DNA of 64,000 bases from Leadbetterella sp031420365 (GCA_031420365.1 JANOMP010000241.1:11877-75876); one strand, 5' to 3'; shown: positions 17,621-26,945, counted from the stretch's first letter. The notes: a model not told the origin generated them from the sequence alone. A program made the numbers and translations.

Positions 17621-19113
17621 TGGGATTAATCATAAGGCAAAGTGTAAAATCGAGTGTTGGATATTATTTAGGAATTATCCTTGGGGCAATAAATACTCTT
17701 TTTATAGCAACTCATTTTTTGTCTGCTGATCAATTAGCCGTATCTAGGCTATTATTAGAAAATAGCTTAATTTTCGCAACTTTTGTCCATTTGGGATCTC
17801 CATTTATTATTGATAAATTTTTTGCTAGATTTAAAAATGAAGACAATGGACATAATGGAATATTAGTTTTAATGCTTCTTTTTCCGGTTGTTGGTTTTCT
17901 TGTTTTTTTTATTCCATTCATTTTAATTAATGGTGAGTTTAATTCTTTGTTTTTAGAAAAGTCTCCTTCTGTAATTCCATATTTGTGGCTAAGCCTTCCT
18001 ATGGCTTTCTTTTGGGCATTTGTAATGATTTTTGAAGCTTATTCAAGGGCAAATAAACGAGTTGCTGTACCAACCTTCTTAAGGGAAACATTATTTAGGG
18101 TATTAAACATTTCTACAATTATCTTTTTTGGATTAGGTTACATTTCCTTCTCAACGTTTTTAAAATTAAATGTTTTGATAATCTTAGTCATAATTTTATT
18201 ATTGATTCTATATCTGTACAGATTAGGAAAATTACATTTTAATTTATCATTTTTAAAGATAAAAAAAGGTTTAATTATTGAGGCGGCAAAATTTGGCTGT
18301 TTAGTAATAATTGGAAGCTTAGGTGTTAATCTTATAATGTTTATTGATAGAAATATAATTGCTCAGGAAATCGGAACTGAAGCAGTAGCGATTTTTGTGA
18401 TTTCAACTTATATTGCCTCTACTATTGAAATTCCTGCTAAAGCATTAAAATCTATTTCAGTGCCCATTTTGTCGGAAAATATTTTTCATTCTGATTTTAA
18501 AAAAGTGGATGAGATATATAAAAAATCAGCACTTAACTTAATGCTAATTGGAGGCATAATGCTTGTTTTAGTTTCCATAAATATTGAGACAATTTTAAAT
18601 TTATTGCCTAAAAAAGAAATTTATTCTCAAGGAAAATGGATTGTGATAATTATTGCATGTGCAAAATGGATTGAAATGAGTCTTGGTTTAAACAATGAAA
18701 TGATTGCCTATTCAAAATATTATAAGTTTAATACTTTGTTAGTTATTTTAATGGCGGCTTCTGTTGTTTTATTAAATTATCTATTAATTCCTAAATTGGG
18801 ATTATTAGGTTCGGCTTTAGCAACGGCATTTGTTACACTTTTTTCGAGTATTTTTAGATTGATTTTTGTTCAAAATAAGTTTGGAATCAATCCATTATCA
18901 TTTAAGGAGTTAATAATTGTTTTTATGTTCGGAATACTTGTATTGATTGGAATTCTAATCCCAGATTTAGGAGTTTCAAGGCTACAAATGATAGGAAGTA
19001 TATTTGTAAAGTCCATAATAATTGTGGTAATTTTTTCATTTTTATTAATTAGATTCAACATTTCCCAAGATATAACGTATATATATCTAAACTTAAAAAA
19101 GAGATTTTTGTAA
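17620..19113 (+). CDS. Polysaccharide flippase (Wzx-like, MOP superfamily)
   Basis: A 497-residue protein with about 14 predicted membrane spans and almost no long soluble region, typical of O-antigen/teichoic-acid flippases of the MOP superfamily. The N-terminus RQSVKSSVGYYLGIILGAINTLFIA and the middle LIMFIDRNIIAQEIGTEAVA are family-like. It would move undecaprenyl-linked oligosaccharides across the inner membrane. Start ATG overlaps the previous stop by one base. With the WecDEF-like genes downstream it forms a plausible Wzx-type assembly line, though no clear Wzy polymerase was recognised; the YfhO-like protein is not a Wzy. Which glycan it carries is unknown. Confidence 0.85.
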   Translation: MGLIIRQSVKSSVGYYLGIILGAINTLFIATHFLSADQLAVSRLLLENSLIFATFVHLGSPFIIDKFFARFKNEDNGHNGILVLMLLFPVVGFLVFFIPFILINGEFNSLFLEKSPSVIPYLWLSLPMAFFWAFVMIFEAYSRANKRVAVPTFLRETLFRVLNISTIIFFGLGYISFSTFLKLNVLIILVIILLLILYLYRLGKLHFNLSFLKIKKGLIIEAAKFGCLVIIGSLGVNLIMFIDRNIIAQEIGTEAVAIFVISTYIASTIEIPAKALKSISVPILSENIFHSDFKKVDEIYKKSALNLMLIGGIMLVLVSINIETILNLLPKKEIYSQGKWIVIIIACAKWIEMSLGLNNEMIAYSKYYKFNTLLVILMAASVVLLNYLLIPKLGLLGSALATAFVTLFSSIFRLIFVQNKFGINPLSFKELIIVFMFGILVLIGILIPDLGVSRLQMIGSIFVKSIIIVVIFSFLLIRFNISQDITYIYLNLKKRFL

Positions 19114-19137
19114 AATGAGCATCATAGATTTTAATTA

Positions 19138-19827
19138 ATGTTAGAAGTAAAAAAGAAAATATGGGATTCAGATTTTTTTGGATTTCCAATTGGGGAGTGC
19201 ATTATTGATTCAAATTTTAAAGAAACAGAATTAGATTTATATAAAGAAAAGTTTAAACTAATATATTTGTATAGTCAGGATAGCATAGAAAATTCTAATT
19301 TCCAACATAAATCTACAAGGGTGGTTCTTCAAAGGATAGTTTCAGAATCTGAGATAATAAACTGTACCACAGAAGTTAGAAAAGTTGGACAAAGTATTTT
19401 AGAAATCAAGAAACTAAAAAACTTGGCATTACAAAGTGGTGAGTTTTCTAGATTTAAAACTGATCTAAAATTTAAAACTGATGAATTTAAAAAACTCTAC
19501 TTTGAGTGGATTGTTAAATCAATTAACAATATTGATGAAATAGATACTTTTGGATATTACCAAAATAATGAAATTTATGGGTTTGTCACATTAGAAAGAA
19601 AAAGTGATGTTTACTCAATTGGTCTTTTAGGGGTTGACTTTAATGAAAGGGGCAAAGGAATTGGCCAAGCTTTGGTAAATCAATGTATTAGTGAAACTCA
19701 GAAAAATGGTAGAGATAGACTTCTTGTCGTTACTCAAGGTGAAAACCAACCAGCAATATCTTTATATGAGAAACAAAAATTTGAAAAATTAAACTTTACA
19801 TATATTTACCATTTATGGAATATTTAA
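19138..19827 (+). CDS. GNAT acetyltransferase, WecD-like (dTDP-fucosamine acetyltransferase type)
   Basis: A 229-residue protein. The N-terminal KIWDSDFFGFPIGEC resembles the WDTEFFG-type opening of WecD/RffC, which acetylates dTDP-4-amino-4,6-dideoxygalactose to give dTDP-Fuc4NAc. The C-terminal GNAT fold carries the acetyl-CoA loop in LLGVDFNERGKGIGQALVNQ (about 160-180) and the NQPAISLYEKQKFEK helix. It overlaps wecE by 13 bp and is followed by a WecF-like gene, the same three-step order as in the enterobacterial common antigen pathway, which strengthens the assignment. The exact sugar cannot be proved from sequence. Confidence 0.8.
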   Translation: MLEVKKKIWDSDFFGFPIGECIIDSNFKETELDLYKEKFKLIYLYSQDSIENSNFQHKSTRVVLQRIVSESEIINCTTEVRKVGQSILEIKKLKNLALQSGEFSRFKTDLKFKTDEFKKLYFEWIVKSINNIDEIDTFGYYQNNEIYGFVTLERKSDVYSIGLLGVDFNERGKGIGQALVNQCISETQKNGRDRLLVVTQGENQPAISLYEKQKFEKLNFTYIYHLWNI

Positions 19828-20954
19828 TTCCTTTTAATAGGCCTTATTTGTCAGGAGAAGAAAAATTGTTAATTAATGAAGTTTTAGAAAGTAGAATTTT
19901 GGCTGGTAATGGACCATTTACAAAAAAATGCCAAGATTTTTTCGAAAACAAATATGGTTTTGGTAAATGTCTTCTGACCACATCTTGTACTGATGCTTTA
20001 GAAATGGCTTCAATTCTAATTGATATTAAGGCTGGCGATGAAGTAATTGTTCCCTCCTATACTTTCGTGAGTTCAGCAAATCCATTTATATTAAGAGGTG
20101 CAAAAATAAGGTTTGTAGATAGCAAAAAAGAGCAGCCAGGCATGGACGAGGATAAGATAGAAGAATTAATAAATGGTAATACAAAAGCCATTATAGTGGT
20201 TCATTATGCGGGGATGGCTTGCGAGATGGAAAAAATAATGGATCTTGCGGTAAAATATAATTTATTTGTTATTGAAGATGCAGCACAAGCAATAGATAAT
20301 TATTTTGAATATTCAAATAAGAAAAAAAAGTATTTAGGCTCTATAGGGCATCTTGCCGCATTTTCATTTCATGAGACCAAAAATATTTCTTCTGGAGAAG
20401 GGGGGATGTTAGTTATAAACGATAAAAAATTAGTTAAAAGAGCTGAAATAATTTGGGAAAAGGGAACAAATAGGAATGCTTTTTTTAAAGGTTTGGTAGA
20501 TAAATATAACTGGGTAGATATTGGATCTTCATTTTTGCCTTCAGAGATAATAGCTGCTTTATTATTTTCTCAATTAAATATAATAGATTTTATTCAACAG
20601 AAAAGAAAGTCGATATGGGAGCAATATTTTAATGGACTAAAAGATTGGGCAAGAGAAAATGATGTTGTTTTACCTTTTGTACCTCATTGTTCAGGAAATA
20701 ATGCTCATATGTTTTATTTAGTTTTAAAATCTGTCGAGGAAAGAGATAATTTAATTCAGAAATTAAAAAATCATAGAATTCTTTCAGTTTTTCATTATTT
20801 AAGTTTACACAAAAGTCCTTACTATTTAAGTAAACATGACGGAATAGTTTTGAAAAATGCAGACAGATATTCAGATTGCTTATTAAGATTACCTCTGTAT
20901 GTAGATCTTACTGCTGAAAATGTGAATACCATAATTAACATTATAAAAAGTTGA
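19815..20954 (+). CDS. wecE: dTDP-4-amino-4,6-dideoxygalactose transaminase (WecE/RffA)
   Basis: A 379-residue PLP-dependent sugar aminotransferase of the DegT/DnrJ/EryC1 family. Lys189 in SFHETKNISSGEGG is the PLP Schiff-base lysine. Other stretches shared with WecE are LLTTSCTDALEMA, GDEVIVPSYTFVSSANPF, VVHYAGMACEM, VIEDAAQAID, WEKGTNRNAFFKG and NAHMFYLVLK. The enzyme converts dTDP-4-keto-6-deoxyglucose to dTDP-4-amino-4,6-dideoxygalactose using glutamate. It overlaps the WecD-like gene by 13 bp and the WecF-like gene by 4 bp. The rmlA/rmlB genes that would supply the dTDP-keto sugar are not in the window. Confidence 0.9.
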   Translation: MEYLIPFNRPYLSGEEKLLINEVLESRILAGNGPFTKKCQDFFENKYGFGKCLLTTSCTDALEMASILIDIKAGDEVIVPSYTFVSSANPFILRGAKIRFVDSKKEQPGMDEDKIEELINGNTKAIIVVHYAGMACEMEKIMDLAVKYNLFVIEDAAQAIDNYFEYSNKKKKYLGSIGHLAAFSFHETKNISSGEGGMLVINDKKLVKRAEIIWEKGTNRNAFFKGLVDKYNWVDIGSSFLPSEIIAALLFSQLNIIDFIQQKRKSIWEQYFNGLKDWARENDVVLPFVPHCSGNNAHMFYLVLKSVEERDNLIQKLKNHRILSVFHYLSLHKSPYYLSKHDGIVLKNADRYSDCLLRLPLYVDLTAENVNTIINIIKS

Positions 20955-22108
20955 AGACTTTTTTTCATTTTTTATTGTCAGAAAAAATTGTTTCTGATGT
21001 AATTTTAAATTTTGAGAATTCGGAATCAAATAATTATTTTATTTTTTTTGACGACATTTCAAAACGTAAAGCAACTTTTCCTAAAACAAAAAATGAAATT
21101 TTGGTTCTAAATTATCATAAATCTGGAATTAATGATTTAATAGAAAAGCTAAAACCTGATTTATTGCTGTTACATTCTATTAGTTTCAAATTTGCCAAAG
21201 TTGCATTAGAAATCAGGTCATCTATTAAAATTGGATGGTTTCCTTGGGGTTATGATATTTATTCTTTGCCCAAAATTAGATTGACATTATATGGAATAAA
21301 AACGTTGGCTTATATAAAAAGTCAAAGCCCATTTTTTTTTATTAAAAATAAATTAATTGAATTTAGCTTTGATTTTTTACCTGAATTAATTTTAAAAAAA
21401 ATAAATCTAGAATATTTTAGAGAAACTCTTTTACTACACAAAAAAATAGACTTTTTTATTTCATACATTAAAGAAGATTTTGATGTTTTTTCAAAATTTT
21501 ATCCGAACAATATGAAATTTATTTATTCTCCATTTTTGACATTAAACCAATATTTAGGAAAAATTGAGCACCCTATACTAAATAATAATACTGGAAATAT
21601 TTTAATTGGAAATTCAGTTTCTTTAGAGTCTAATTATTTTGATGTGCTAGAAAAGCTAAAAGTAAATAAAACTAAATTTTCTAAAGCCTTTTTTATTTTA
21701 AACTACGGAGAATCCTTTAAAAATTTTAAAAAAGATATTCAATTCAAAATTAATAAAGATTTATTAGTAAAAGCTGAATGCATAACTGATTTTATGGATT
21801 TGAAATCGTATGTGGAATTTTTGAAAAGTTGCAACACAGCAGTTTTTTTGCAATACAGGCAGCAAGCTATGGGAAATATTATTACCTTAATATACTTAGG
21901 TGCAAGAGTATATCTATCTAAATATAACCCGATACTCAATTTCTTTAATTCTAATTGTATTAAAGTTAATATTTTTGAAAACGAATTTGATGAATTTGGC
22001 ACTACTGATTTGTCATTTGAAGAAAAAGAAGCAAATAGATTCAGTTTAGAGAAAATTTTTTTCTCTCGAAATTCAAATGGTATATATTCAAATATATTGA
22101 ATTTGTAA
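20951..22108 (+). CDS. WecF-like TDP-N-acetylfucosamine:lipid II N-acetylfucosaminyltransferase (GT56 family)
   Basis: A 385-residue protein resembling the GT56 family (WecF/RffT, 4-alpha-L-fucosyltransferase). Diagnostic stretches are the N-terminal FHFLLSEKIVSDVI, the KIGWFPWGYDIYSLP motif near 95-110, NILIGNSVSLESNY in the middle and FLQYRQQAMGNIITLIYLGA (about 298-317), which matches the RQQA-GNI signature of WecF. The start is a TTG at 20951 overlapping the wecE stop as TTGA, because no ATG lies near. It would transfer Fuc4NAc or a related sugar to a lipid-linked acceptor. Last gene of the plus-strand run; a weak hairpin (TTCGAT/ATCGAA) lies about 125 bp downstream. Confidence 0.8.
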   Translation: MKTFFHFLLSEKIVSDVILNFENSESNNYFIFFDDISKRKATFPKTKNEILVLNYHKSGINDLIEKLKPDLLLLHSISFKFAKVALEIRSSIKIGWFPWGYDIYSLPKIRLTLYGIKTLAYIKSQSPFFFIKNKLIEFSFDFLPELILKKINLEYFRETLLLHKKIDFFISYIKEDFDVFSKFYPNNMKFIYSPFLTLNQYLGKIEHPILNNNTGNILIGNSVSLESNYFDVLEKLKVNKTKFSKAFFILNYGESFKNFKKDIQFKINKDLLVKAECITDFMDLKSYVEFLKSCNTAVFLQYRQQAMGNIITLIYLGARVYLSKYNPILNFFNSNCIKVNIFENEFDEFGTTDLSFEEKEANRFSLEKIFFSRNSNGIYSNILNL

Positions 22109-22306
22109 AATAATTACTGATAGAATATTACTAGTTTAGGCCTAATTAAAGGATTTACTTCATCACTATCACTATATGTTAAATAATTTACTTTGTAATG
22201 GTCTTTAAAGTATGTTTTAGTTTAACAACTTGTTTCGATTACTTATCGAATTCTGCATTTATTTTTTGTTTGTTTTTAGTTTTTTTGAATGAAACCCAAA
22301 GAAATG

Positions 22307-23032
22307 TTATTTAATCAATTCTTGCCAAAAAACAGGATCGTATTTTTCCCAAGCATGTACACCGAAAGGGAGTTTATGATTTGTAATTTCAAAAGATTTT
22401 CGAGGCTCCATTTCGAAAGCAAAATTTAAAGCATCTTTTGCATTTGGGCGTTTAAAAAAAGGATTTAACCAATATAATAATAAACCCCAAAACATATCTT
22501 CATTTTTTATGAAATATCTTAATAAAGGTCTAAAAATTAAAGTATTAAAATAATGAGGCTTAACTTTTCTTAAAGAAAATCCTCCATTTCCCACTTTGTT
22601 TATAAACCAGGAACTCATGTTTACTAATGGTTTCCCTTTGGAAAGTGGAGGGGCTGTGAGCCATGGGGCGCCAATGTAGTCATAGTTTTTATTAGCCCAA
22701 ACTAGCAAATCATCGCTAAATACAAAAGCATCTAGCTGGTAAACCAAAATATACTTATAAGTAAAAAATTTTTTATAAAAAAACGGAGAAAGCATTAATT
22801 GACTATAGCCCTGAACGTCAGCAAAATAGAAATTTTCAAATTCTAAAGTTTTTGCATTTGAAATTTCGATAAAATAATTTGCCAAATTCATCCCTTTAGG
22901 GTGAATAAAATAAACAACATATTTACCTAATATTTTTTTACATTGCCTTAGCGATATTTGCTCATTTTCAGATAAAAATTCTTTGTAGATTGGAATTACA
23001 ATAGCAATATTCTCCTTAGTTAATATATTCAT
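22307..23032 (-). CDS. DUF5672 family glycan-cluster protein
   Basis: A 241-residue protein with the marks of DUF5672, a family resembling glycosyltransferases and found in polysaccharide loci. The beginning IAIVIPIYKEFLSENE looks like the nucleotide-sugar strand of a GT-A fold. YILVYQLDAFVFSDDLLVWA contains a D-x-F acidic motif, followed by YDYIGAPWL, GNGGFSLRK and NEDMFWG, which line the usual active site of that fold. Its start overlaps the end of the upstream glycosyltransferase by 17 bp. A role as a glycosyltransferase is likely; donor and acceptor are unknown. Confidence 0.8.
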   Translation of the reverse strand: MNILTKENIAIVIPIYKEFLSENEQISLRQCKKILGKYVVYFIHPKGMNLANYFIEISNAKTLEFENFYFADVQGYSQLMLSPFFYKKFFTYKYILVYQLDAFVFSDDLLVWANKNYDYIGAPWLTAPPLSKGKPLVNMSSWFINKVGNGGFSLRKVKPHYFNTLIFRPLLRYFIKNEDMFWGLLLYWLNPFFKRPNAKDALNFAFEMEPRKSFEITNHKLPFGVHAWEKYDPVFWQELIK

Positions 23033-24149
23033 CTACAACAGGTTTTAATTTTGCTTTCCAGGTTAAATTATCTTTTGCATATTGGTTTAAAATCATAGAA
23101 TATTTTTCTATGGATTGTATTTCAATATAAAAATTTATAATTTTTTGAATATCAATGTCAGAGTCGCTTGCTTCTAAATTTAATAGTAAAGGAAATTTTT
23201 CAGGGAAACCTCTATCTTCATATCCAATAACGAAAGGCATACCCCTAGAAGCATATTCCCTAGATTTTAAGGCGGAAGTTTCGCCTTTAGCCACATTAAT
23301 TCTATGCATTCCCAAGCTTCCAATTCCAACATGACATCTTTCAAACATTGCAATTAGATTATCACCAGAAACAAAACCATGGAAAAAAACATGTTCAGAG
23401 AGACCTTTATTTAAAACAAGATTCTTTAAATTTTCTAATTCATCCCCACTTCCTACCACATGAAATTTAATATTTATGGAAGGATTAGTTTGCAAGTATA
23501 TTGCCAAACCATTTATTATTCTATCTAAGCCATGCCAAGGTTGAACATTGGCTAGTCCTAAAAGCTCTAAATTTTTTCCATCAAAAACTGCAGTTTTAAC
23601 AAGTCCAAATTTTTCCGAATCTATACCATTGTCTGTTTTTATTGTTGGAATACCAAATATGAAAGGTTTTGAAGAAAAGGTCACTATTTTGTCAATAAAA
23701 AATTTAAAAAAATAGGTGCAAATCCAATCAATTTTTTGTTCAATTTGTTTTTTAAATGACATTAAATTAAACTCAAATTGATATGGGAATGTAGGGATTT
23801 CCATAAATATCTTAACTTTTTTGTTCCGAATCTTAATAATCGTTAGTAATACTAAGAACAGTGGGTTTGTTAAAAAATGCCTTATATAAATATAATCATA
23901 GGAATAAATGTCTATATTTTTTAAAAAACCTCCATATAGGTAGGAAAGGAAACTTATTTTGTTTTGAGTAGATTTAACAATAGTTTTTTTCTGAGTTTTT
24001 ATAATTATGTTCTTATTTTCAAAATAAAATAGATCTGTTTTTAATCCTAACTCTTCAAAGGCGTTTACTTGCGCAAAAACTTTATTTTTTATACCGCCAC
24101 TTCCACTAATCCCAAAATTCATTTTTGTAAAAAACAGCAATTTTTGCAT
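23016..24149 (-). CDS. Glycosyltransferase, GT4-like
   Basis: A GT-B fold glycosyltransferase of about 377 residues. The start at 24149 (MQKLLFFTKMNFGISGSGGI) is preferred to an in-frame ATG at 24170 because it opens directly on the first strand and its GSGGI loop. The C-terminal Rossmann domain shows GLANVQPWHGLDRIINGL, HVVGSGDELENLK, VFFHGFVSGDNL and the acidic KGETSALKSREYASRGMPF, the E-x7-E type motif of GT4 enzymes. It overlaps the DUF5672 gene by 17 bp, so both are co-expressed in a small minus-strand unit at the end of the first glycan cluster. Confidence 0.85.
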   Translation of the reverse strand: MQKLLFFTKMNFGISGSGGIKNKVFAQVNAFEELGLKTDLFYFENKNIIIKTQKKTIVKSTQNKISFLSYLYGGFLKNIDIYSYDYIYIRHFLTNPLFLVLLTIIKIRNKKVKIFMEIPTFPYQFEFNLMSFKKQIEQKIDWICTYFFKFFIDKIVTFSSKPFIFGIPTIKTDNGIDSEKFGLVKTAVFDGKNLELLGLANVQPWHGLDRIINGLAIYLQTNPSINIKFHVVGSGDELENLKNLVLNKGLSEHVFFHGFVSGDNLIAMFERCHVGIGSLGMHRINVAKGETSALKSREYASRGMPFVIGYEDRGFPEKFPLLLNLEASDSDIDIQKIINFYIEIQSIEKYSMILNQYAKDNLTWKAKLKPVVDEYIN

Positions 24150-24264
24150 TAAAATGTTTTTTTTGTGCAAATATGCAAAGAATCACGCAATTTGCATTCT
24201 AGTTTTAATTGAGTATTTTCTTATTTTTAAATTTATTTTAAAATTCGAATTATTTTAACACCCT

Positions 24265-25026
24265 ATGCCCCTTATTTCAATTATTACAATTACATATAAT
24301 GCTCAAGAATTTCTTGAACGTACATTATTGAGCATTCGAAAACAAACACTTGATAATTTTCAATACATTCTGATTGACGGAGGCTCGAAAGACAAAACAA
24401 TGGACATTGTTGACAAAAATAAAGATTTGTTTGCTGTTGTAATTTCAGAAGCAGACAGGGGGCTTTATGATGCCATGAATAAAGGGTTATCAAAAGCAAC
24501 TGGAAAATATGTATGGTTTATGAATGCAGGAGATGAAATTGCAGAAAATGATGCTTTTATTAAGATTCAGAATTTATCAATAAGCAACCCCGATGTTATT
24601 TATTCTGATACTCTTATGGTTAATAATAAAGGGGAAATTCTTGGATTAAGATCTCAACTTTTGCCCCATAAATTGCCTGAGAATCTTAATTGGAATACAT
24701 TCAAAATGGGCATGTTGGTTTGTCATCAGTCTTTTATTGTAAAAAGAGAAATTGCCCCATTTTATATATTAAATAATTTGAGTTCTGATATAGATTGGGA
24801 AATTAAATGTTTGAAAGCATCAAATAATAATTTAAAATTTCCAGGTATTCTTTCGAAATATTTAGAAGGGGGTGCTTCACATCAGCAATTATTTAAATCT
24901 TGGAAAGATAGGTTTTTAGTTTTACAAGCCCATTTCGGTTTTTTGCCAAATATTTATAATCACCTTAAAATTGTTTTTAGAGCAGATTGGCGAAATATTT
25001 TCAGGGTTTCAAAGTATATCAAATAG
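24265..25026 (+). CDS. Glycosyltransferase family 2
   Basis: A 253-residue GT-A glycosyltransferase. The N-terminus PLISIITITYNAQEFLERTL and FQYILIDGGSKDKTMDI form the nucleotide-sugar fold, ISEADRGLYDAMNKGL with KYVWFMNAGDE carries the metal-binding acidic motif, and DIDWEIKCLKAS the later acidic pair. It has no membrane span. It is similar to WcaA/colanic-acid type enzymes that add a sugar to a lipid-linked intermediate. Its last 18 bp overlap the 3' end of bshB1, read from the other strand. The 94-bp gap to the divergent GT4 gene holds no clear promoter. Confidence 0.88.
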   Translation: MPLISIITITYNAQEFLERTLLSIRKQTLDNFQYILIDGGSKDKTMDIVDKNKDLFAVVISEADRGLYDAMNKGLSKATGKYVWFMNAGDEIAENDAFIKIQNLSISNPDVIYSDTLMVNNKGEILGLRSQLLPHKLPENLNWNTFKMGMLVCHQSFIVKREIAPFYILNNLSSDIDWEIKCLKASNNNLKFPGILSKYLEGGASHQQLFKSWKDRFLVLQAHFGFLPNIYNHLKIVFRADWRNIFRVSKYIK

Positions 25027-25734
25027 GTTTTTAACCTCCAACATTTTAGATTTTGTAAAACCTTCGCCATGTTTTACCCCTATTTTATGCCCCATTTCTT
25101 CAGACCTAGCTTTTACAAAATTCATAAATTCTGGCGAAGATATATAACTGGAAGGTTCCGCATTTTGAGGATCAAAAAATTGACTTTTAAAAGCTCTAAT
25201 ACTAGCTTCTTTTATATTCCAATAATCTGTAATATCTACTACAAAATCTGGCTCAATATACCGATCTTGAATATAATTATATACTGATTTTGGTCTCCAT
25301 GCTTCTTGTTCTTTCCCATTTTTGTGATATGTTTTTATCATTCGCAGTCCACTATAAAAACAAGCTTCTGTGGATAGGGCAGAAGCTCTTCCATGGTCGG
25401 GATGCCTATCTCCAATCGCATTTGATAAAACTATTTCTGGTTGAAATTTTCGAATGACTTGTATTATTATTTTTTGATGTTCTTCATCGTTTTTAAAGAA
25501 ACCATCTCTAAAATTTAGGTTTTCTCGTGCTGCTAATCCCAGTATTGTTGCTGAAATTTTCGCTTCTTGTATTCTTGTTTCTGGTGTACCTCTTGTTCCT
25601 AAATCTCCAGCGGTAAAATCTACCATAGCTATTTTATATCCTGAAGCAATGTGTTTGGCAATAGTACCAGAGCAACTAAGTTCAGCATCATCTGGATGAA
25701 CTGAAAATACAAGAATGTCAACTTTTTCAACCAT
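25009..25734 (-). CDS. bshB1: Bacillithiol biosynthesis deacetylase BshB1
   Basis: A 241-residue zinc-dependent LmbE-like deacetylase that converts GlcNAc-malate to GlcN-malate, the second step in bacillithiol synthesis. His13, Asp15 and Asp16 (HPDD) and His111, Asp113, His114 (HPDHGR) are the zinc and catalytic residues. The stretches VDFTAGDLGTRGTPETR and FRDGFF, and the C-terminal VDITDYWNIKEASIRAFKSQ with EEMGHKIG, are characteristic of the BshB1 subgroup. It overlaps the stop of the M23 peptidase gene by one base (TAATG) and so is co-transcribed with it. bshA and bshC are not in the window. Confidence 0.93.
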   Translation of the reverse strand: MVEKVDILVFSVHPDDAELSCSGTIAKHIASGYKIAMVDFTAGDLGTRGTPETRIQEAKISATILGLAARENLNFRDGFFKNDEEHQKIIIQVIRKFQPEIVLSNAIGDRHPDHGRASALSTEACFYSGLRMIKTYHKNGKEQEAWRPKSVYNYIQDRYIEPDFVVDITDYWNIKEASIRAFKSQFFDPQNAEPSSYISSPEFMNFVKARSEEMGHKIGVKHGEGFTKSKMLEVKNLFDIL

Positions 25735-26945
25735 TATCTTACTCTTAACCTAAGGCCAACATATAGTTTTTTGCTAGAACTAATTTTATTTATTCGGCAT
25801 ATTTCACCCACTGATGTTTTGAATTTTCTGGCAATTTCGGTTAGATTATCGCCAGGTGTTACTTTATACCATGCTATTTTTGAGACTTTAACTGGTACTT
25901 CCTCTTCTTCTTCAATGTCTTCCGTTTCTTCTTCTGAACTATCAGAAAGCGAGCCTTCTGAATTTTTGTCAAAAACAACATTTGCAGGACGAGAACTACC
26001 ACCTCTTATATAATCATAAACTTTTGGTGAAAGAATAAATTCTTGGCTCTTCATTTCCATAGGCTTTGGTTTGAAGTTATAAATATTTTCAGGATCGAAT
26101 TGATTCCCTTCATATCGAGTTTCAAAATGTAAATGAGAACCTGAACTCCTTCCTGTATTTCCTCCTTTTGCTATTTCTTCACCGGCTTTAACAATAGTAT
26201 TTGGTTCAAAATTTATCTTAGATAGATGTCCAAATAATGTTTCTAAACCATTATAATGTCTTAATATTAATGTTCTTCCATAACCAGAATGAACTCCTGA
26301 TACTCGAACTATTCCATCAAAAGGAGCATAAACTTCATCACCTGTTTCTAAATCAAGGTCAGTGCCTTTATGCCATCTTCTGTTCCTCCACCCAAAATGA
26401 GAAGTAATAAGAGTTCTCGCTAATACGGGTGCCCAGTTTCGTCCTTCGCTTATGTCATAAAGTTTTAATGAAACAGTTTCATCAAATTCTTTAGGATTTA
26501 ATTCATAAGGATTAAGGGATTTAGTGTCCCAAACAGAAAAATAAGAGGCAATTTTTACCATATTTTCCGCACCAGAAAACTGTGCATCTTCTTCAATTTC
26601 TACTACAATTAATTCACCTTCATCTATTGAGGAGGTATCGTCGCTTACTAATTCATTTATTTCTCTTAGGGGTTCAATTTTAATTCCTTCTAAAGAATTT
26701 GCTGTTTTTGCAGGAGCATTGGAGGTTTTATTAGTATTGTTGTTCTCAAATTGATTGGAGAATCTCAGTTTTGGCTCCTCTTCAAAAGTAAAATCAAATT
26801 CGTCTTCCTTGGGTTCTAATTTTATAGTACTTGGTTTTTTATTTTGAGGAATTTTTGGAGCTTTAATAATTTTTCCTTTTTCTTTTTGGGCTAAAGAAGG
26901 TAGGGTAAAAAAAAGTAATCCGACAAATAATATATAAATTCTCAT
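25734..26945 (-). CDS. M23 family peptidase with C-terminal LysM domain
   Basis: A periplasmic LytM-type endopeptidase that would cut or regulate cutting of peptidoglycan cross-links. I start at ATG 26945, which opens a good signal peptide (MRIYILFVGLLFFTLPSLAQ), rather than ten codons further out. A charged linker spans about 20-150. The M23 core shows HFGWRNRRWHKGTDLDL and SGSHLHFETR with zinc ligands His, Asp and His in the usual order. An acidic linker (EEETEDIEEEEE) leads to a LysM domain (YKVTPGDNLTEIARKFK) that binds glycan. bshB1 follows with a one-base overlap. A substrate is not indicated; an EnvC/NlpD-like activator role is possible only if the catalytic set is incomplete, which it does not appear to be. 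Confidence 0.9.
   Translation of the reverse strand: MRIYILFVGLLFFTLPSLAQKEKGKIIKAPKIPQNKKPSTIKLEPKEDEFDFTFEEEPKLRFSNQFENNNTNKTSNAPAKTANSLEGIKIEPLREINELVSDDTSSIDEGELIVVEIEEDAQFSGAENMVKIASYFSVWDTKSLNPYELNPKEFDETVSLKLYDISEGRNWAPVLARTLITSHFGWRNRRWHKGTDLDLETGDEVYAPFDGIVRVSGVHSGYGRTLILRHYNGLETLFGHLSKINFEPNTIVKAGEEIAKGGNTGRSSGSHLHFETRYEGNQFDPENIYNFKPKPMEMKSQEFILSPKVYDYIRGGSSRPANVVFDKNSEGSLSDSSEEETEDIEEEEEVPVKVSKIAWYKVTPGDNLTEIARKFKTSVGEICRINKISSSKKLYVGLRLRVR

Noticed and set aside
22109..22306. Hairpin TTCGAT/ATCGAA as terminator of the WecF-like gene
   Set aside because: Stem of six pairs about 125 bp downstream and only a weak T-rich tail; not enough to call.
12463..25026. The three methyltransferases as a DNA modification system
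   Set aside because: They lack DNA methylase motifs and recognition domains and are embedded among glycan genes.
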